From Hymenobacter sediminicola (GTDB taxonomy: Bacteria; Bacteroidota; Bacteroidia; Cytophagales; Hymenobacteraceae): a DNA stretch of 64,000 bases. A model generated the notes under the pieces. That model had not been told where the DNA came from. It worked only from the letters and a program-made list of their open reading frames with translations, and did not search any database. Shown here in pieces: positions 1 to 8,900 of this stretch (position 1 is its first letter; each line of letters starts with the position of its first letter). The DNA lies in the NCBI RefSeq assembly GCF_014250515.1, contig NZ_CP060202.1, positions 3,841,001-3,905,000 of the forward strand, written 5' to 3'. A program made the position numbers and the translations under genes.

Positions 1-1
1 C

Positions 2-1021
2 GTGTTGGCCGGCTCCGATAAGCGCAACCTGCGTTCCAACGAGGCCGCCCTCAAGTACTTCCTGATGGGCGCGTTCTTCACCGGCATCCTGCTCTTCGGC
101 ATGGCGCTGGTGTACGGCGCCACCGGCACGTTCGTGCTGAGCGAAATCAGCTTCGCGGTGCAGAATCCGGTCAATGCCTCGCTCACGCCCATGCTCTACA
201 TTGGCATGCTGCTGATGCTGATTGGCATCGGCTTCAAAGTATCGGCCGCGCCCTTCCACTTCTGGACGCCCGATGTGTACGAGGGCACCCCTACGTTCTT
301 CGCCGCCTTCATGAGCACGGTGGTGAAAACCGCCGGTTTCGCCGCCTTCCTGAAGCTGCTGGTGCAGGCCTTCCCGGCTGCCAATGCCCAGGGCATCTGG
401 CTGCCCACGCTTACCGCCATGTGCGTGCTTACGCTGCTCATCGGCAACGTGGGCGCCGTGGCCCAAACCAGCATCAAGCGCATGCTGGCCTACTCCAGCA
501 TCTCCCACGCCGGCTACCTGATGATTGCGCTGGTGGCCTACAACGGCCAGCTGGAAGGCGCTTCCGCCAACGGTATTCTGTTCTACTCCCTGGCCTACTC
601 AGTAGCCACCGTCGCCGCTTTCGGGGTGGTGAAACTGGTGGCCGATGCCCGTCAGCGCGAGGACTACAACGGTCTGAACGGGCTGGCCAAAACCAATCCG
701 CTGCTGGCGTTTTCGCTCACGGTATCCATGCTGAGTCTGGCTGGTATTCCGCTCACGGGCGGCTTCTTCGGCAAGTTCTTCGTGTTTTCGGCGGCCGTGG
801 AGAATGGCTATATCGGCTTGGTGGTGTTTGCCGTGCTGATGTCGATGGTGAGCATCTACTACTACCTGCGCCCCATCATTGCCATGTACATGCGCGACAC
901 CGACGCGACTACCGAATCGCCAGTACCGGTCAGCACGTTTCAGGCGGGCGCGCTGTTGCTGCTGGCTGCCCTCACCGTGCTGTTGGGCGTGCTGCCGGGT
1001 TTGGTGGCCGGTGTACTGTAG
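2..1021 (+). CDS. nuoN: NADH-quinone oxidoreductase subunit N, 3' part
   Basis: C-terminal 339 residues of the NuoN antiporter-like membrane subunit of respiratory complex I, which moves protons as NADH reduces quinone. The frame is open to the left edge of the window, so the N-terminus is outside it. Many hydrophobic helices are visible, with the typical Proton_antipo_M features: the segment KVSAAPFHFWTPDVYEGTP, the stretch QTSIKRMLAYSSISHAGY with its conserved lysine, and a late GIPLTGGFFGKF motif. The gene ends in a good intrinsic terminator, consistent with NuoN being the last gene of a nuo operon lying to the left. The GTG at position 2 should not be taken as the true start. Confidence 0.96.
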   Translation: MLAGSDKRNLRSNEAALKYFLMGAFFTGILLFGMALVYGATGTFVLSEISFAVQNPVNASLTPMLYIGMLLMLIGIGFKVSAAPFHFWTPDVYEGTPTFFAAFMSTVVKTAGFAAFLKLLVQAFPAANAQGIWLPTLTAMCVLTLLIGNVGAVAQTSIKRMLAYSSISHAGYLMIALVAYNGQLEGASANGILFYSLAYSVATVAAFGVVKLVADARQREDYNGLNGLAKTNPLLAFSLTVSMLSLAGIPLTGGFFGKFFVFSAAVENGYIGLVVFAVLMSMVSIYYYLRPIIAMYMRDTDATTESPVPVSTFQAGALLLLAALTVLLGVLPGLVAGVL

Positions 1022-1060
1022 GCCTGAATCATTCGTTTTCCCTTCTCTCCCATATTGAAA

Positions 1061-1093
1061 CGACCCTACCAGTTGGTAGGGTCGTTTTCTTTT
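1061..1093 (+). terminator. Intrinsic terminator after nuoN
   Basis: Perfect 10-bp stem (CGACCCTACC / GGTAGGGTCG) with a 4-base loop, followed by TTTTCTTTT, 40 bases after the nuoN stop codon. Confidence 0.9.
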
Positions 1094-1169
1094 GAGCCAT
1101 CCGCAATACCTGGTCTGTAGCAACCATGTCCAGTAATTCATCTGCTCGAATCCGGCTATACTTGTCGCC

Positions 1170-2288
1170 ATGAAATTTCCTTTGACGCTGCTGACTCTGT
1201 TTGTGCTACGCTTTCCGGTCTTTGCTCAAACGCCTACGCTGCTAAGCCTACCCGAGCAAAGCTTCGAGCAGTTCTGGCAGACCTTCCGCGACAACTACGC
1301 CTTCTTTCCCCTCAAACAAGTAAACTGGGAGGCCTCCTACCGCACCTTTCGCCCGCGTATTACAGCCACTACTCCCACTGACACGCTGGTGCAGGTATTT
1401 CGCCAGATGGTGGAACCGCTGCACGACGGGCATATTACCATTTCTCGGGGCGAGGCAATCCTGTACAAGGGCGAAAGCACCCGCAATACGTTCAAACAGA
1501 CTTTCAAAACTGTGCAGCCGGAGTTCTGGCGCGTGACATATGCGCAGTTGCAAAAGGCTGGATTTGGACCAGTGAAAGGTATCGGGCCCGATTTTAAGGG
1601 CAAGCAGGTGCTTTACACCAGCCAGAATGGCTCTGTCGGATACCTGCACCTGACCCGCAGTTTCGCCGATATCAGCGGGGCTATTGGCACGGAGGCGCAG
1701 GAGAAAAAAGACCAGCATAAGCTGGAGAGACTATTTTCTCAGGCCCTGAAGCAGCTCCAGGGTTGCCAAGTGTTACTGCTCGACCTACGCGACAATGGCG
1801 GCGGACACAGCGGCTACGAACTGGCCGGACACTTTACGCAGGCGCGGTATCTGGCCAACTACAAAGCGTTACGCCGGCCCGGCGGCTACGACCTGTTTAC
1901 AGAACCACAACCGGTATACGTCACGCCGGCGGCCGGCCCCCAGTTCACCGGCCCGCTGGTGCTGCTCACCTCCGACCAAACGGCCAGTGCCGCCGAAGAC
2001 TTAGCTATTGCCCTCACCCAGCTTCCACAGGTTACGCAGGTGGGCACGGCCACCAAAGGCATGCTGTCGGATATGCACAGCGTGCACCTACCAAACGGCC
2101 TCGACGTAACTCTTTCTAACCAGCGCTACACTACGCCAGAGGGAAAGGCATTGGAAGACATTGGGGTGCAGCCGGATATAGTCGTGGAAAACACACTGGC
2201 TGATCTGGAGAAGCAACACGATGCGGTGTTGGTACGGGCGCTGGAACTGGCTTTAGAGGAAGCCCGCCACAAGGCGCAGGTGAAATAA
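1170..2288 (+). CDS. S41 family (C-terminal processing type) peptidase
   Basis: Exported serine peptidase-like protein of 372 residues. Residues 1-19 form a signal peptide ending FAQ. The region after about residue 145 is a tail-specific protease (S41) domain: LLLDLRDNGGG is the substrate-groove motif, TSDQTASAAED holds the likely nucleophile Ser273, and Lys296 in GTATKG is a candidate general base. No clear PDZ domain is seen between the signal peptide and the catalytic domain. It stands alone: nuoN ends in a terminator upstream and the next gene is convergent. Substrate unknown. Confident about the family, not about activity. Confidence 0.9.
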   Translation: MKFPLTLLTLFVLRFPVFAQTPTLLSLPEQSFEQFWQTFRDNYAFFPLKQVNWEASYRTFRPRITATTPTDTLVQVFRQMVEPLHDGHITISRGEAILYKGESTRNTFKQTFKTVQPEFWRVTYAQLQKAGFGPVKGIGPDFKGKQVLYTSQNGSVGYLHLTRSFADISGAIGTEAQEKKDQHKLERLFSQALKQLQGCQVLLLDLRDNGGGHSGYELAGHFTQARYLANYKALRRPGGYDLFTEPQPVYVTPAAGPQFTGPLVLLTSDQTASAAEDLAIALTQLPQVTQVGTATKGMLSDMHSVHLPNGLDVTLSNQRYTTPEGKALEDIGVQPDIVVENTLADLEKQHDAVLVRALELALEEARHKAQVK

Positions 2289-2312
2289 GCAGTCTGAGAT
2301 AGGCGGAGCAAA

Positions 2313-2324
2313 GGCCGCGCGGCC
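2313..2324. terminator. Possible weak shared terminator dyad
   Basis: A 12-bp self-complementary GC run (GGCCGCGCGGCC) sits exactly between the convergent S41 peptidase and OmpA-type gene and touches the stop codon of the latter. It has no long T-run, so termination is uncertain. Confidence 0.3.
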
Positions 2325-3673
2325 TACTTCTTAATCACGCGGATGCTGATGCGGCGGTTGAGGGCGCGGCCTTCGGGTGTGGCGTTGGGAGTAATGAAAA
2401 ACTTACCGCCGTAGCCTTTGGCCTGAATCCGATTCATGTCAATGCCCATACCGGCCATGGCCAGCATAGCCGTTTTGGCCCGCTCCTCGCTCAGCTGAAA
2501 ATTTTTCAGCGGGGTGCCGGTGCTATCAGTGTAGCCGCCCAGCTTTACTACAGAAGTTGGGAAGGTTTTGAGGATGCTGGCCACGTTGCGCAGCTGCTGA
2601 AACGATTCGTCGGTGAGCGTGGTAGCGCCCGGATCGAAATACACCCGGTCGAAATTGATCCAGCCTTTAGTCCGATTCACGGAATCCACCTCAATGGCCG
2701 GGTCGGCGAGGAAGGTGAAGAGGCGGTTTTCGGTGGAATTGGCTCCTACTTTCTGGGTAGTGCCGTCGGCGAGGCGCAGAATAATGGGCTGGCCGGTATC
2801 GTAGATGTAGTTGCCACTGGCATCGTCGTAGCGGCCGGACACGGCAGCAGTTGGGGCTTTGGAACTAGTAGCCGCAGACGTGGCTACCGGGCTCAGGGAG
2901 GCTACTGCCGCCCCGTCGACGGGCTGGCGCGGGGCCGGCCGGTCGTGCCCGAACAGGTAGCCCAGCAACACGGCCACCAGTAGCAACAGCCCCCATTGCC
3001 ACCGTATAGGACCACTGCCAGCCGCCCCAGTCGAAGGAGCGACAAAATAGGCCTCACTTGCCGCCGGTCTTATCCGAACCGGTCCATCAGTTGCCATTTC
3101 CGGCAACGTGGCGTAGTCGGGCGGTAGCGGATGCTCCGCCAGGCTACGGCTGCTTCCGTCGGCGGCCACTGTCTGCCGGCTGACGAGCAACGCGCGCCGG
3201 AGAGTATCTTTTTCTCTGCTTACCCATCCGGCAAGGGCCGCTGGGTCTAGACTATTCTCTTGCGCAAGGTCCCCAGCAACGCCCAGAATAGCAGTTGTGC
3301 TGATGCCCAATAGGTGAGCAGCCGTGCGGTCATCAAGTCCGGTGGCGGTAGCCCGGTCGTGCACAATAGCATCGTGTGCATCGCCAAGCAGGTCGCGCAT
3401 CAGGTCTTCGCTACGCTGCTGCCAGCCATTCTGCCCTGGCCTGGCCAGAGCTTCCAACACGCTGGCTCCGTATGCTTCGCGGCTGAGCTTCCAGAAGATT
3501 TCGGGGCCGTATGGTTTCTCAATACGCCCTATCAGCGTGTGCAGGGCCAGCGGTAGCAGCTGGTCGAGGCCGGTTCTTAATTCGGTTTCGCTCTCCGGGC
3601 CAGCCTTAGCCAGAGCGGTCAGCACATCTTTCGTAAAAGTTGCGCGAGCAGTTTGCAATAGGGTTTGTTCCAT
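2324..3673 (-). CDS. DUF937-like / OmpA-domain membrane protein
   Basis: 449-residue protein with three parts. Residues 1 to about 220 are a helical region resembling DUF937. One transmembrane helix follows (WGLLLLVAVLLGYLFG, about residues 228-243). After a linker, residues about 340-449 form an OmpA-like peptidoglycan-binding domain with FDPGATTLTDES, GGYTDSTGTP, FQLSEERA and NRRISIRV, including the Asp and Arg that bind diaminopimelate in this family. There is no N-terminal signal peptide, so the helical part should be cytoplasmic and the OmpA domain periplasmic. Likely tethers the inner membrane to the cell wall; the cytoplasmic function is unknown. Monocistronic, with an AT-rich palindrome upstream. 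Confidence 0.85.
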   Translation of the reverse strand: MEQTLLQTARATFTKDVLTALAKAGPESETELRTGLDQLLPLALHTLIGRIEKPYGPEIFWKLSREAYGASVLEALARPGQNGWQQRSEDLMRDLLGDAHDAIVHDRATATGLDDRTAAHLLGISTTAILGVAGDLAQENSLDPAALAGWVSREKDTLRRALLVSRQTVAADGSSRSLAEHPLPPDYATLPEMATDGPVRIRPAASEAYFVAPSTGAAGSGPIRWQWGLLLLVAVLLGYLFGHDRPAPRQPVDGAAVASLSPVATSAATSSKAPTAAVSGRYDDASGNYIYDTGQPIILRLADGTTQKVGANSTENRLFTFLADPAIEVDSVNRTKGWINFDRVYFDPGATTLTDESFQQLRNVASILKTFPTSVVKLGGYTDSTGTPLKNFQLSEERAKTAMLAMAGMGIDMNRIQAKGYGGKFFITPNATPEGRALNRRISIRVIKK

Positions 3674-3728
3674 GGGTTTGCAGCACTAGAGTCCAACTTC
3701 TCATAAAAGGTAAGTTTTTTATTACAAT

Positions 3729-3754
3729 AATTACATATAATTTTATATGTAATT
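3729..3754. promoter_or_regulatory. Perfect AT-rich palindrome upstream of the OmpA-type gene
   Basis: Two perfect 12-base arms (AATTACATATAA and its complement) separated by TT, 56 bases upstream of the ATG at 3673 and inside an AT-rich patch. It could be an operator, or the hairpin of a weak terminator for the minus-strand exonuclease gene that ends at 3864. Confidence 0.45.
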
Positions 3755-3863
3755 CACCTAATATGCCTCTCGCGTCAGCAAAAGGCTTTTTAGGTGAAAG
3801 CAGAGCAAATGAATTAAGTATTCCAGCTGCACGTAGCGACAGGCATGGTACTACTATTGCTGC

Positions 3864-4655
3864 CTATGCGCGCTGCATTAGCACCGTAGCTTCGTCAGCA
3901 TATTGCACTGCATCGTCACTGAACGGCTCGTCGCCGCGGAACTTGAGGAGCAGGCGGGCCGTGGTGATGATATCCTTCTGGCAATAGCGCGCAATGCGGG
4001 GCAAATCATTTTCCTCGTAGTATACGCGGGCTACGTCTTTGCCCTGGATATCGTCTTTGGGCGTTGGAATGCCGAACATGGCGGCCAGTAGGCTCAAAGA
4101 AGTGAAGGATTTCCGGTCGCCGAACTTCCAGAGTTCCATGGTATCGAGGTGGGTGATTTCCCAGGGCTTTTTGCCGGCCGTATCGAGGTGGGGCGGCAGT
4201 TCGAGGCCATTGATGAGCATCCGGCGCGACAGGTACGGAAAGTCAAATTCCTTGCTGTTGTGGCCACACAGCCGGAAATGCGGCCGGTGGCTGATGACTT
4301 CACTGAACTCCTGCAGTAGCTTTTTCTCATCGTGCCCATAAAACGACTTCACGCTAAAGCGCAGCTCGCCAGTGGGCGCCGTCCGGAAGCGGCCGATAGA
4401 AATGCAGACCACCCGCCCAAATTCGGCGTAGATGCCCGCCTGCTCAAACAGAGTAGCGGCGTGCAGCGTATCCGGCAGAGGCGCAATATGGTCGTGGTGC
4501 GAAATCCAGCCTTTTTCGCGGCGCAGAGCGTGGCACTTGTGCTCCCAGAGTTCCTTGAGCATCTCATGCAGGTCGTCGTGGCAGCCTACACACGGCACCG
4601 TTTCGATATCAAGAACAAATACCTCATCGAGCTTCAGGTCACGGAGCAGGCGCAT
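3864..4655 (-). CDS. Predicted 3'-5' exonuclease, PolB-like DEDDy family
   Basis: 263-residue RNase H-fold exonuclease of the type related to the proofreading domain of DNA polymerase B. The four acidic positions are recognisable: Asp16 and Glu18 in LDIET (Exo I), the Asp in HNSKEFDFPYL (Exo II), and Tyr/Asp in YCQKDIITTA (Exo III, YxxxD form, so DEDDy). The length fits stand-alone members of this family in Bacteroidota. It presumably degrades single-stranded nucleic acid 3' to 5', perhaps in DNA repair; the substrate is not evident. The start MRLLRDLKLDE is the only ATG shortly before Exo I. Confidence 0.85.
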   Translation of the reverse strand: MRLLRDLKLDEVFVLDIETVPCVGCHDDLHEMLKELWEHKCHALRREKGWISHHDHIAPLPDTLHAATLFEQAGIYAEFGRVVCISIGRFRTAPTGELRFSVKSFYGHDEKKLLQEFSEVISHRPHFRLCGHNSKEFDFPYLSRRMLINGLELPPHLDTAGKKPWEITHLDTMELWKFGDRKSFTSLSLLAAMFGIPTPKDDIQGKDVARVYYEENDLPRIARYCQKDIITTARLLLKFRGDEPFSDDAVQYADEATVLMQRA

Positions 4656-4955
4656 AGACGGAGCAGATCAAACAGTGTGCGGACACCGAATATAGGCTTT
4701 TCCGTTGCGCAAGCACCATTTCGATTATGATGCGGCTTACCCCTGTGCCACCGTCGGAGGCTGCCTGAAACCGGCATCCTTTCCGGCGGTGGTGCCTGCC
4801 AGAGCCGCTACGGGTTGCAGCACCGCAGCAGAAGAGCTTCCGACTGCGGCTGCCTGGGGCACTCTCATTCTGGAAGCACTCAGGCCAGGGCGGGGTGCTT
4901 CCGAATCCAGAGGCCCAATAAAGAAATCAGCAGCTGCGGACGCGGGTGCGGCATA

Positions 4956-5063
4956 TCAACAGGCATTTAGGTAACCCAACCGGCTCCGGATGCCCTCCAC
5001 TTGCGCAGATTTGCCGGGGTCGTTGGTCAGGTTGAAGGTGCCATATTCCAGCGTGCCCGTCAA
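4956..5063 (-). pseudogene. Possible remnant of a sulfatase-like C-terminus
   Basis: Between two in-frame stops, the minus strand encodes 35 residues including LEYGTFNLTNDPGKSAQV. This loosely recalls the LYDLxNDPGE segment near the end of arylsulfatases. No start codon and no upstream domain are visible, so if real it is a decayed tail. Weak evidence from one motif. Confidence 0.2.
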
Positions 5064-5079
5064 TCACACAATGATGTGA
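5064..5079. promoter_or_regulatory. Dyad TCACA-N6-TGTGA, copy 1
   Basis: TCACACAATGATGTGA, an inverted repeat 50 bases downstream of the response-regulator stop. A near copy (13 of 16 identical) lies just upstream of the same gene at 5841-5856. Possible protein-binding site. Confidence 0.3.
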
Positions 5080-5129
5080 GAGGGTGGCGTATAGCTAGCC
5101 GTTGGCAACCTTGCTCCGGCCCCAACCAG

Positions 5130-5783
5130 CTACGTCAGGCCCTGACGAAGGGCTTTGCTGACGGCTTCGGTCATGGAGCGCACATGCAGCTTCTCATAGA
5201 TTTTCTTGATGTGCGAGCGGACCGTATCAATGCTGATGCCCCGGTCGGCGGCTATCATTTTGTAGCTGTAGCCTTCTACCAGCAGGCCCAGAATTTCCTG
5301 CTCCCGGGCGCTTAGGTTGGCCGGCGACTCGTCGGCGGTGGTGCGGCGCGGCGCTTTCGGAAACAGCCGCAGCACCTGGCGGGCAATGGCGGGGGTCATG
5401 GGGGCTCCTCCGGCGCGCACCTCCCCAATGGCATCTATCAGCCGGGCTGGGGGCGTTTTCTTGAGCAGGTACCCGTCGGCACCAGCGCAGATGGCATCGA
5501 ATACCCGGTCGTTTTCTTCGAACACAGTTAGCATTACCACGTTCACGCCGGGCGCCACAGCCTTGATGCGGCGCAGACCTTCGATGCCGGTACAGCCGGG
5601 CATGTCAATATCCATCAGCACTACATCAGGGCGCAGGCGCTCCATATCAGCCTCGGCCTGGGTGCAGTTGCTGAGTGCTCCGGCCAGCTCCAGGCCCGAA
5701 GATCCGGAAAGCAGCTGGCTCAGACTGGCCCGCAGGTCAGCGTTGTCTTCGTAAATCAGGACGCGGGTAACAGTTTCCATCAT
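5130..5783 (-). CDS. NarL/FixJ-type response regulator
   Basis: 217-residue two-component regulator. Residues about 6-125 are a receiver domain with acidic residues Glu12/Asp13, phospho-acceptor Asp58 in LMDIDMPG, the Thr of MLTVF and a Lys in LLKKTPP. Residues about 150-215 are a LuxR-type HTH (LSAREQEILGLLVEGYSYKM, then SIDTVRSHIKKIYEKLHVRS). It is encoded just downstream of, and in the same direction as, the propeller histidine kinase (128-base gap), so the two very probably form a cognate pair. Dyads at 5841-5856 and 5064-5079 flank the gene. Confidence 0.95.
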   Translation of the reverse strand: MMETVTRVLIYEDNADLRASLSQLLSGSSGLELAGALSNCTQAEADMERLRPDVVLMDIDMPGCTGIEGLRRIKAVAPGVNVVMLTVFEENDRVFDAICAGADGYLLKKTPPARLIDAIGEVRAGGAPMTPAIARQVLRLFPKAPRRTTADESPANLSAREQEILGLLVEGYSYKMIAADRGISIDTVRSHIKKIYEKLHVRSMTEAVSKALRQGLT

Positions 5784-5840
5784 AAGAGGCAGGTAAGCCG
5801 GGAATCTAGCTAAGGTACGCGCTTCAGCGGCGCTATCCGA

Positions 5841-5856
5841 TTACATAATAATGTGA
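5841..5856. promoter_or_regulatory. Dyad TTACA-N6-TGTGA, copy 2
   Basis: TTACATAATAATGTGA, 58 bases upstream of the response-regulator start and near-identical to the dyad at 5064-5079. Candidate operator in the kinase/regulator gap. Confidence 0.35.
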
Positions 5857-5911
5857 GCAACAGCTACTAGAAAAACTGGCTGACGGCGCGGTGTACTGCT
5901 GCGTCACGCTC

Positions 5912-8900
5912 TTAGTCACTGAGCGGAACTCTCAGATGCAGCGTGGTGCCCTGGCCAGGAGCTGTTTCGATGGTGAGCTGGCCAGCCATAGCGGCGGCCC
6001 GGCTGCGCATATTCGTGAGGCCATTGCCACTTCCCTGCGCCGGCTGCGTAGGGTCAAACCCGACTCCGTCATCCTGTACGGTGAGATGAAGCAGGCCCTG
6101 CTCATAGGTCAGCTGGATGCGGGCATGCTGGCAGCGGGCGTATTTGGCAAGGTTGTTTATGGCTTCTTTGAACAGCAGAAAAAACTCTCGCCGGGCACGC
6201 ATGTCCAGTTTCAGGCCCTGCATGGAAGGTGAGGCTTGAAACACAAATTCAATACCGCGGGCTTCCAGCACCTCCGAAGCAAAGCTGCGCATGCGGGCCG
6301 TTACGTCCTCCAGCGAATCGTGCGCAGGATTGATGGCCCACACAATGTCGTCCATGGCGTCCAGCATGCGGCGCGACGACTCCCCTATTTGCTCCAGCAG
6401 CGCGGCGGCCTGCTCGGGGCGGTGTTGATGCTGGTGGTTGCGGGCAATCTGGCTCAGAATGGAAATGCTGCTGAGCGTGGAGCCCATATCGTCGTGTAGG
6501 TCGCGGGCAATGCCGTGGCGCACCCGCTCCAATGCCAGCAGTTGGCGCACCCGCATCCGGTAGGCCATGAACAGCAGCCCGAATATCACCCAGCTTAGGC
6601 CTACCCGAAACCACCAGGTGCGGTACCAGGGCGGCGTTACGATGATACGTAGCGCCGCACCCTGCGGACTCCAGACGCCGTCGTTGTTGGTGGCCCGTAC
6701 TCTGAACGTATAGATGTCGGGGTCGAGGTTGGTGTAGGTAGCTTCCCGGCGAGACCCGGCATCAATCCAGTCCTTGTCGAAGCCCTCCAGCATATAGGCG
6801 TAGCGGTTTTTGTCGGGCTGGCGGAAGTTCAGGGCCGCAAATTCGAGCGAAAAAAAGTAGTCCTGGGGTCCGAGGCGCAATACGCGCCGCTCCGTAATAG
6901 CCGTGTCTGGCAGTTCCACAGGCCGGTTGAATTGGCGGAATCCGGTTAGTACTACAGCTGGTGGAGTGGTGTTGGTTTGCACTGCCGCCGGCAAGAAGCC
7001 AACCAGTCCGTTCACGCCACCGAAGTAGAGGCGCCCAGTGGCAGCCCGGTGGCTGGCGCCGGCATTAAACTCATCCTGCAGCAGACCATCCCGCTCATCG
7101 AAGGTGTGAAACTGGCTGGTGCGGGGCGCAAAGCGGGCTAGGCCCTTGTTGGTAGAAAGCCAGAGGTAGCCTTGCCGGTCTTCCTGCATGCCATACACGA
7201 CATCGTTGGGCAGGCCTTCGGACTCCCGAAACACAGTAAACCGCCCCTTGGCCGGGTCATCGAGCCGGCAAAAGCCTCCGCCTTCGGTGCCCACCCAGAG
7301 GGTGCCGCGCTGGTCCTGCAGCAGGCAGCGCACAAAGTTGCTGCTCAGGCTGCGGGGATTGTGTCCATCAGCGCGAAACGTGGTGAACCGGCCGGAAACC
7401 GGATTGTAGCAGCTTAGCCCACCGCCGCCAGTACCAATCCAGAGCCGGCCTTGGCGGTCTTGCAGCGTTACGCGCACAAAGTTGTTGGAGAGACTGTTGG
7501 CGTCGCCGGGCTTATTGCGAAATACAGTAAACCGCTGTTTAGCGGCATCGTAGCGGTTCAACCCTCCTTCGGTACCCACCCAGAGCCGTCCGGAGGGGTC
7601 CTCGTAGAGGGAGCGAATAAAGTCGTCGGACAGACTGCCTGCCACAGTAGCGCTGTGGCGGTAGTGCACAAACTCGGTGGCACCCGGCAGCAGGCAGTCG
7701 AGTCCGTGGCTTTGCGTGCCGACCCACAAGCGGCCATCCTTTCCGAAGCATAAGGCTCTAATGAAATCTTGTGCCAGACTGCCCGGTTGCGCCGGATTGT
7801 GGCGGAACAGACGTCGGCGGCCGGTAGCTGGCTCATAACATATCAGCCCCTGGTCTTCGGTGCCTACCCAAATGCAACCGGCACCATCTGACGTTACGGC
7901 CCATATGGGGGCCGGCGCCGATGTAACCGGGATGGTATTGAACGGCCGAGGGCGCAGGTCGGTGTGGGTAAGGCCGCCCTCCGTGCCGACCCAGAGCAGG
8001 CCGGAAGTGCCCTGAAACAGCGCCTGCACTGTATTATCGGGCAGGCTCAGGGGCTGCCGGGGCTGGTGCACAATGCGGCTGAATGTGCCGGTGGCGGGCT
8101 CATAGCGGCACAGCCCTTCGCTGGTACCCACCCAGATTCTGCCCTGCTGGTCTTCCAGCAGGCTGCGTACGGCACCGGGCGGCAGCTGGCCGGGGGCTGC
8201 GCCGGGCACAAATACGCGGGTAGCGCCATTGGCCGGCGGCAGATACCGCAGCAGGCCCGTTTCCGAGCCTACCCACAGCCCGCCTTTGCGGTCGGGGCAC
8301 AGTGTGGTGATGGCGCCGGCCGGCGTCAGGCGCGGATCGGTAAGGAGGAGCCGGCGCGCGGTATCGAGCCGACTGACGGCTCCTTCACCGGTTCCGACCC
8401 AGAGCGTACCGGCCCGGTCCTGGGCCAGAGCCCGCACTGAATTCTGCCGCACGCTGCCGGCTACCTTCGCGGCGTGGCGAAACAGCCGAAAGCGCCGGCC
8501 GGCCGGACTGATTTCGTGCAGGCCATCTTCGGCCCCGGCCCACACCCGCCCCTGCCGGTCGCAGTATACCGCCCGGATAAAATTATTGGTCAGGCCGCTG
8601 GAGTCGCCGGGTTCGGCCCGGTACGTCCGGAACCGGCCGGTGCGTGGGTTGTAGCGCGAAAGGCCACCCGCGGTGCCTACCCATAGCTGCCCGACCTGGT
8701 CGTGGCACAACGACAGCACGAAGTTGCTGGCCAGACTGCTGGGCCGGCGGGCGTCGCTGCGGAACGTGCGGAAACCGACCCCGTCGTAGCGGCTCAGGCC
8801 ATCCTGCGTGCCAACCCACAGGAAGCCTTTTGCGTCCTGCGCGATGCTGTACACGCTGTTTTCCGTCAGCCCGTGGGCATTGGTGAGGGTTTCGAAGCGT

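Larger units (their letters stand above)
4656..5129. other. Intergenic region without a convincing gene
   Basis: 474 bases between the exonuclease start and the response-regulator stop. Open frames here have low-complexity Ala/Pro-rich translations typical of GC-rich shadow frames, and none looks like a protein. A short possible gene remnant (4956-5063, minus) and a TCACA-N6-TGTGA dyad (5064-5079) lie within it. Confidence 0.6.

Noticed and set aside
4705..4974. 89-codon open frame on the plus strand upstream of the response regulator
   Set aside because: Ala/Arg/Gly-rich translation without secondary-structure pattern or known motif; typical of a chance frame in GC-rich intergenic DNA.
7451..8440. 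Long plus-strand open frames opposite the sensor kinase
   Set aside because: They repeat with the period of the propeller blades on the other strand; shadow frames of a repetitive GC-rich gene.
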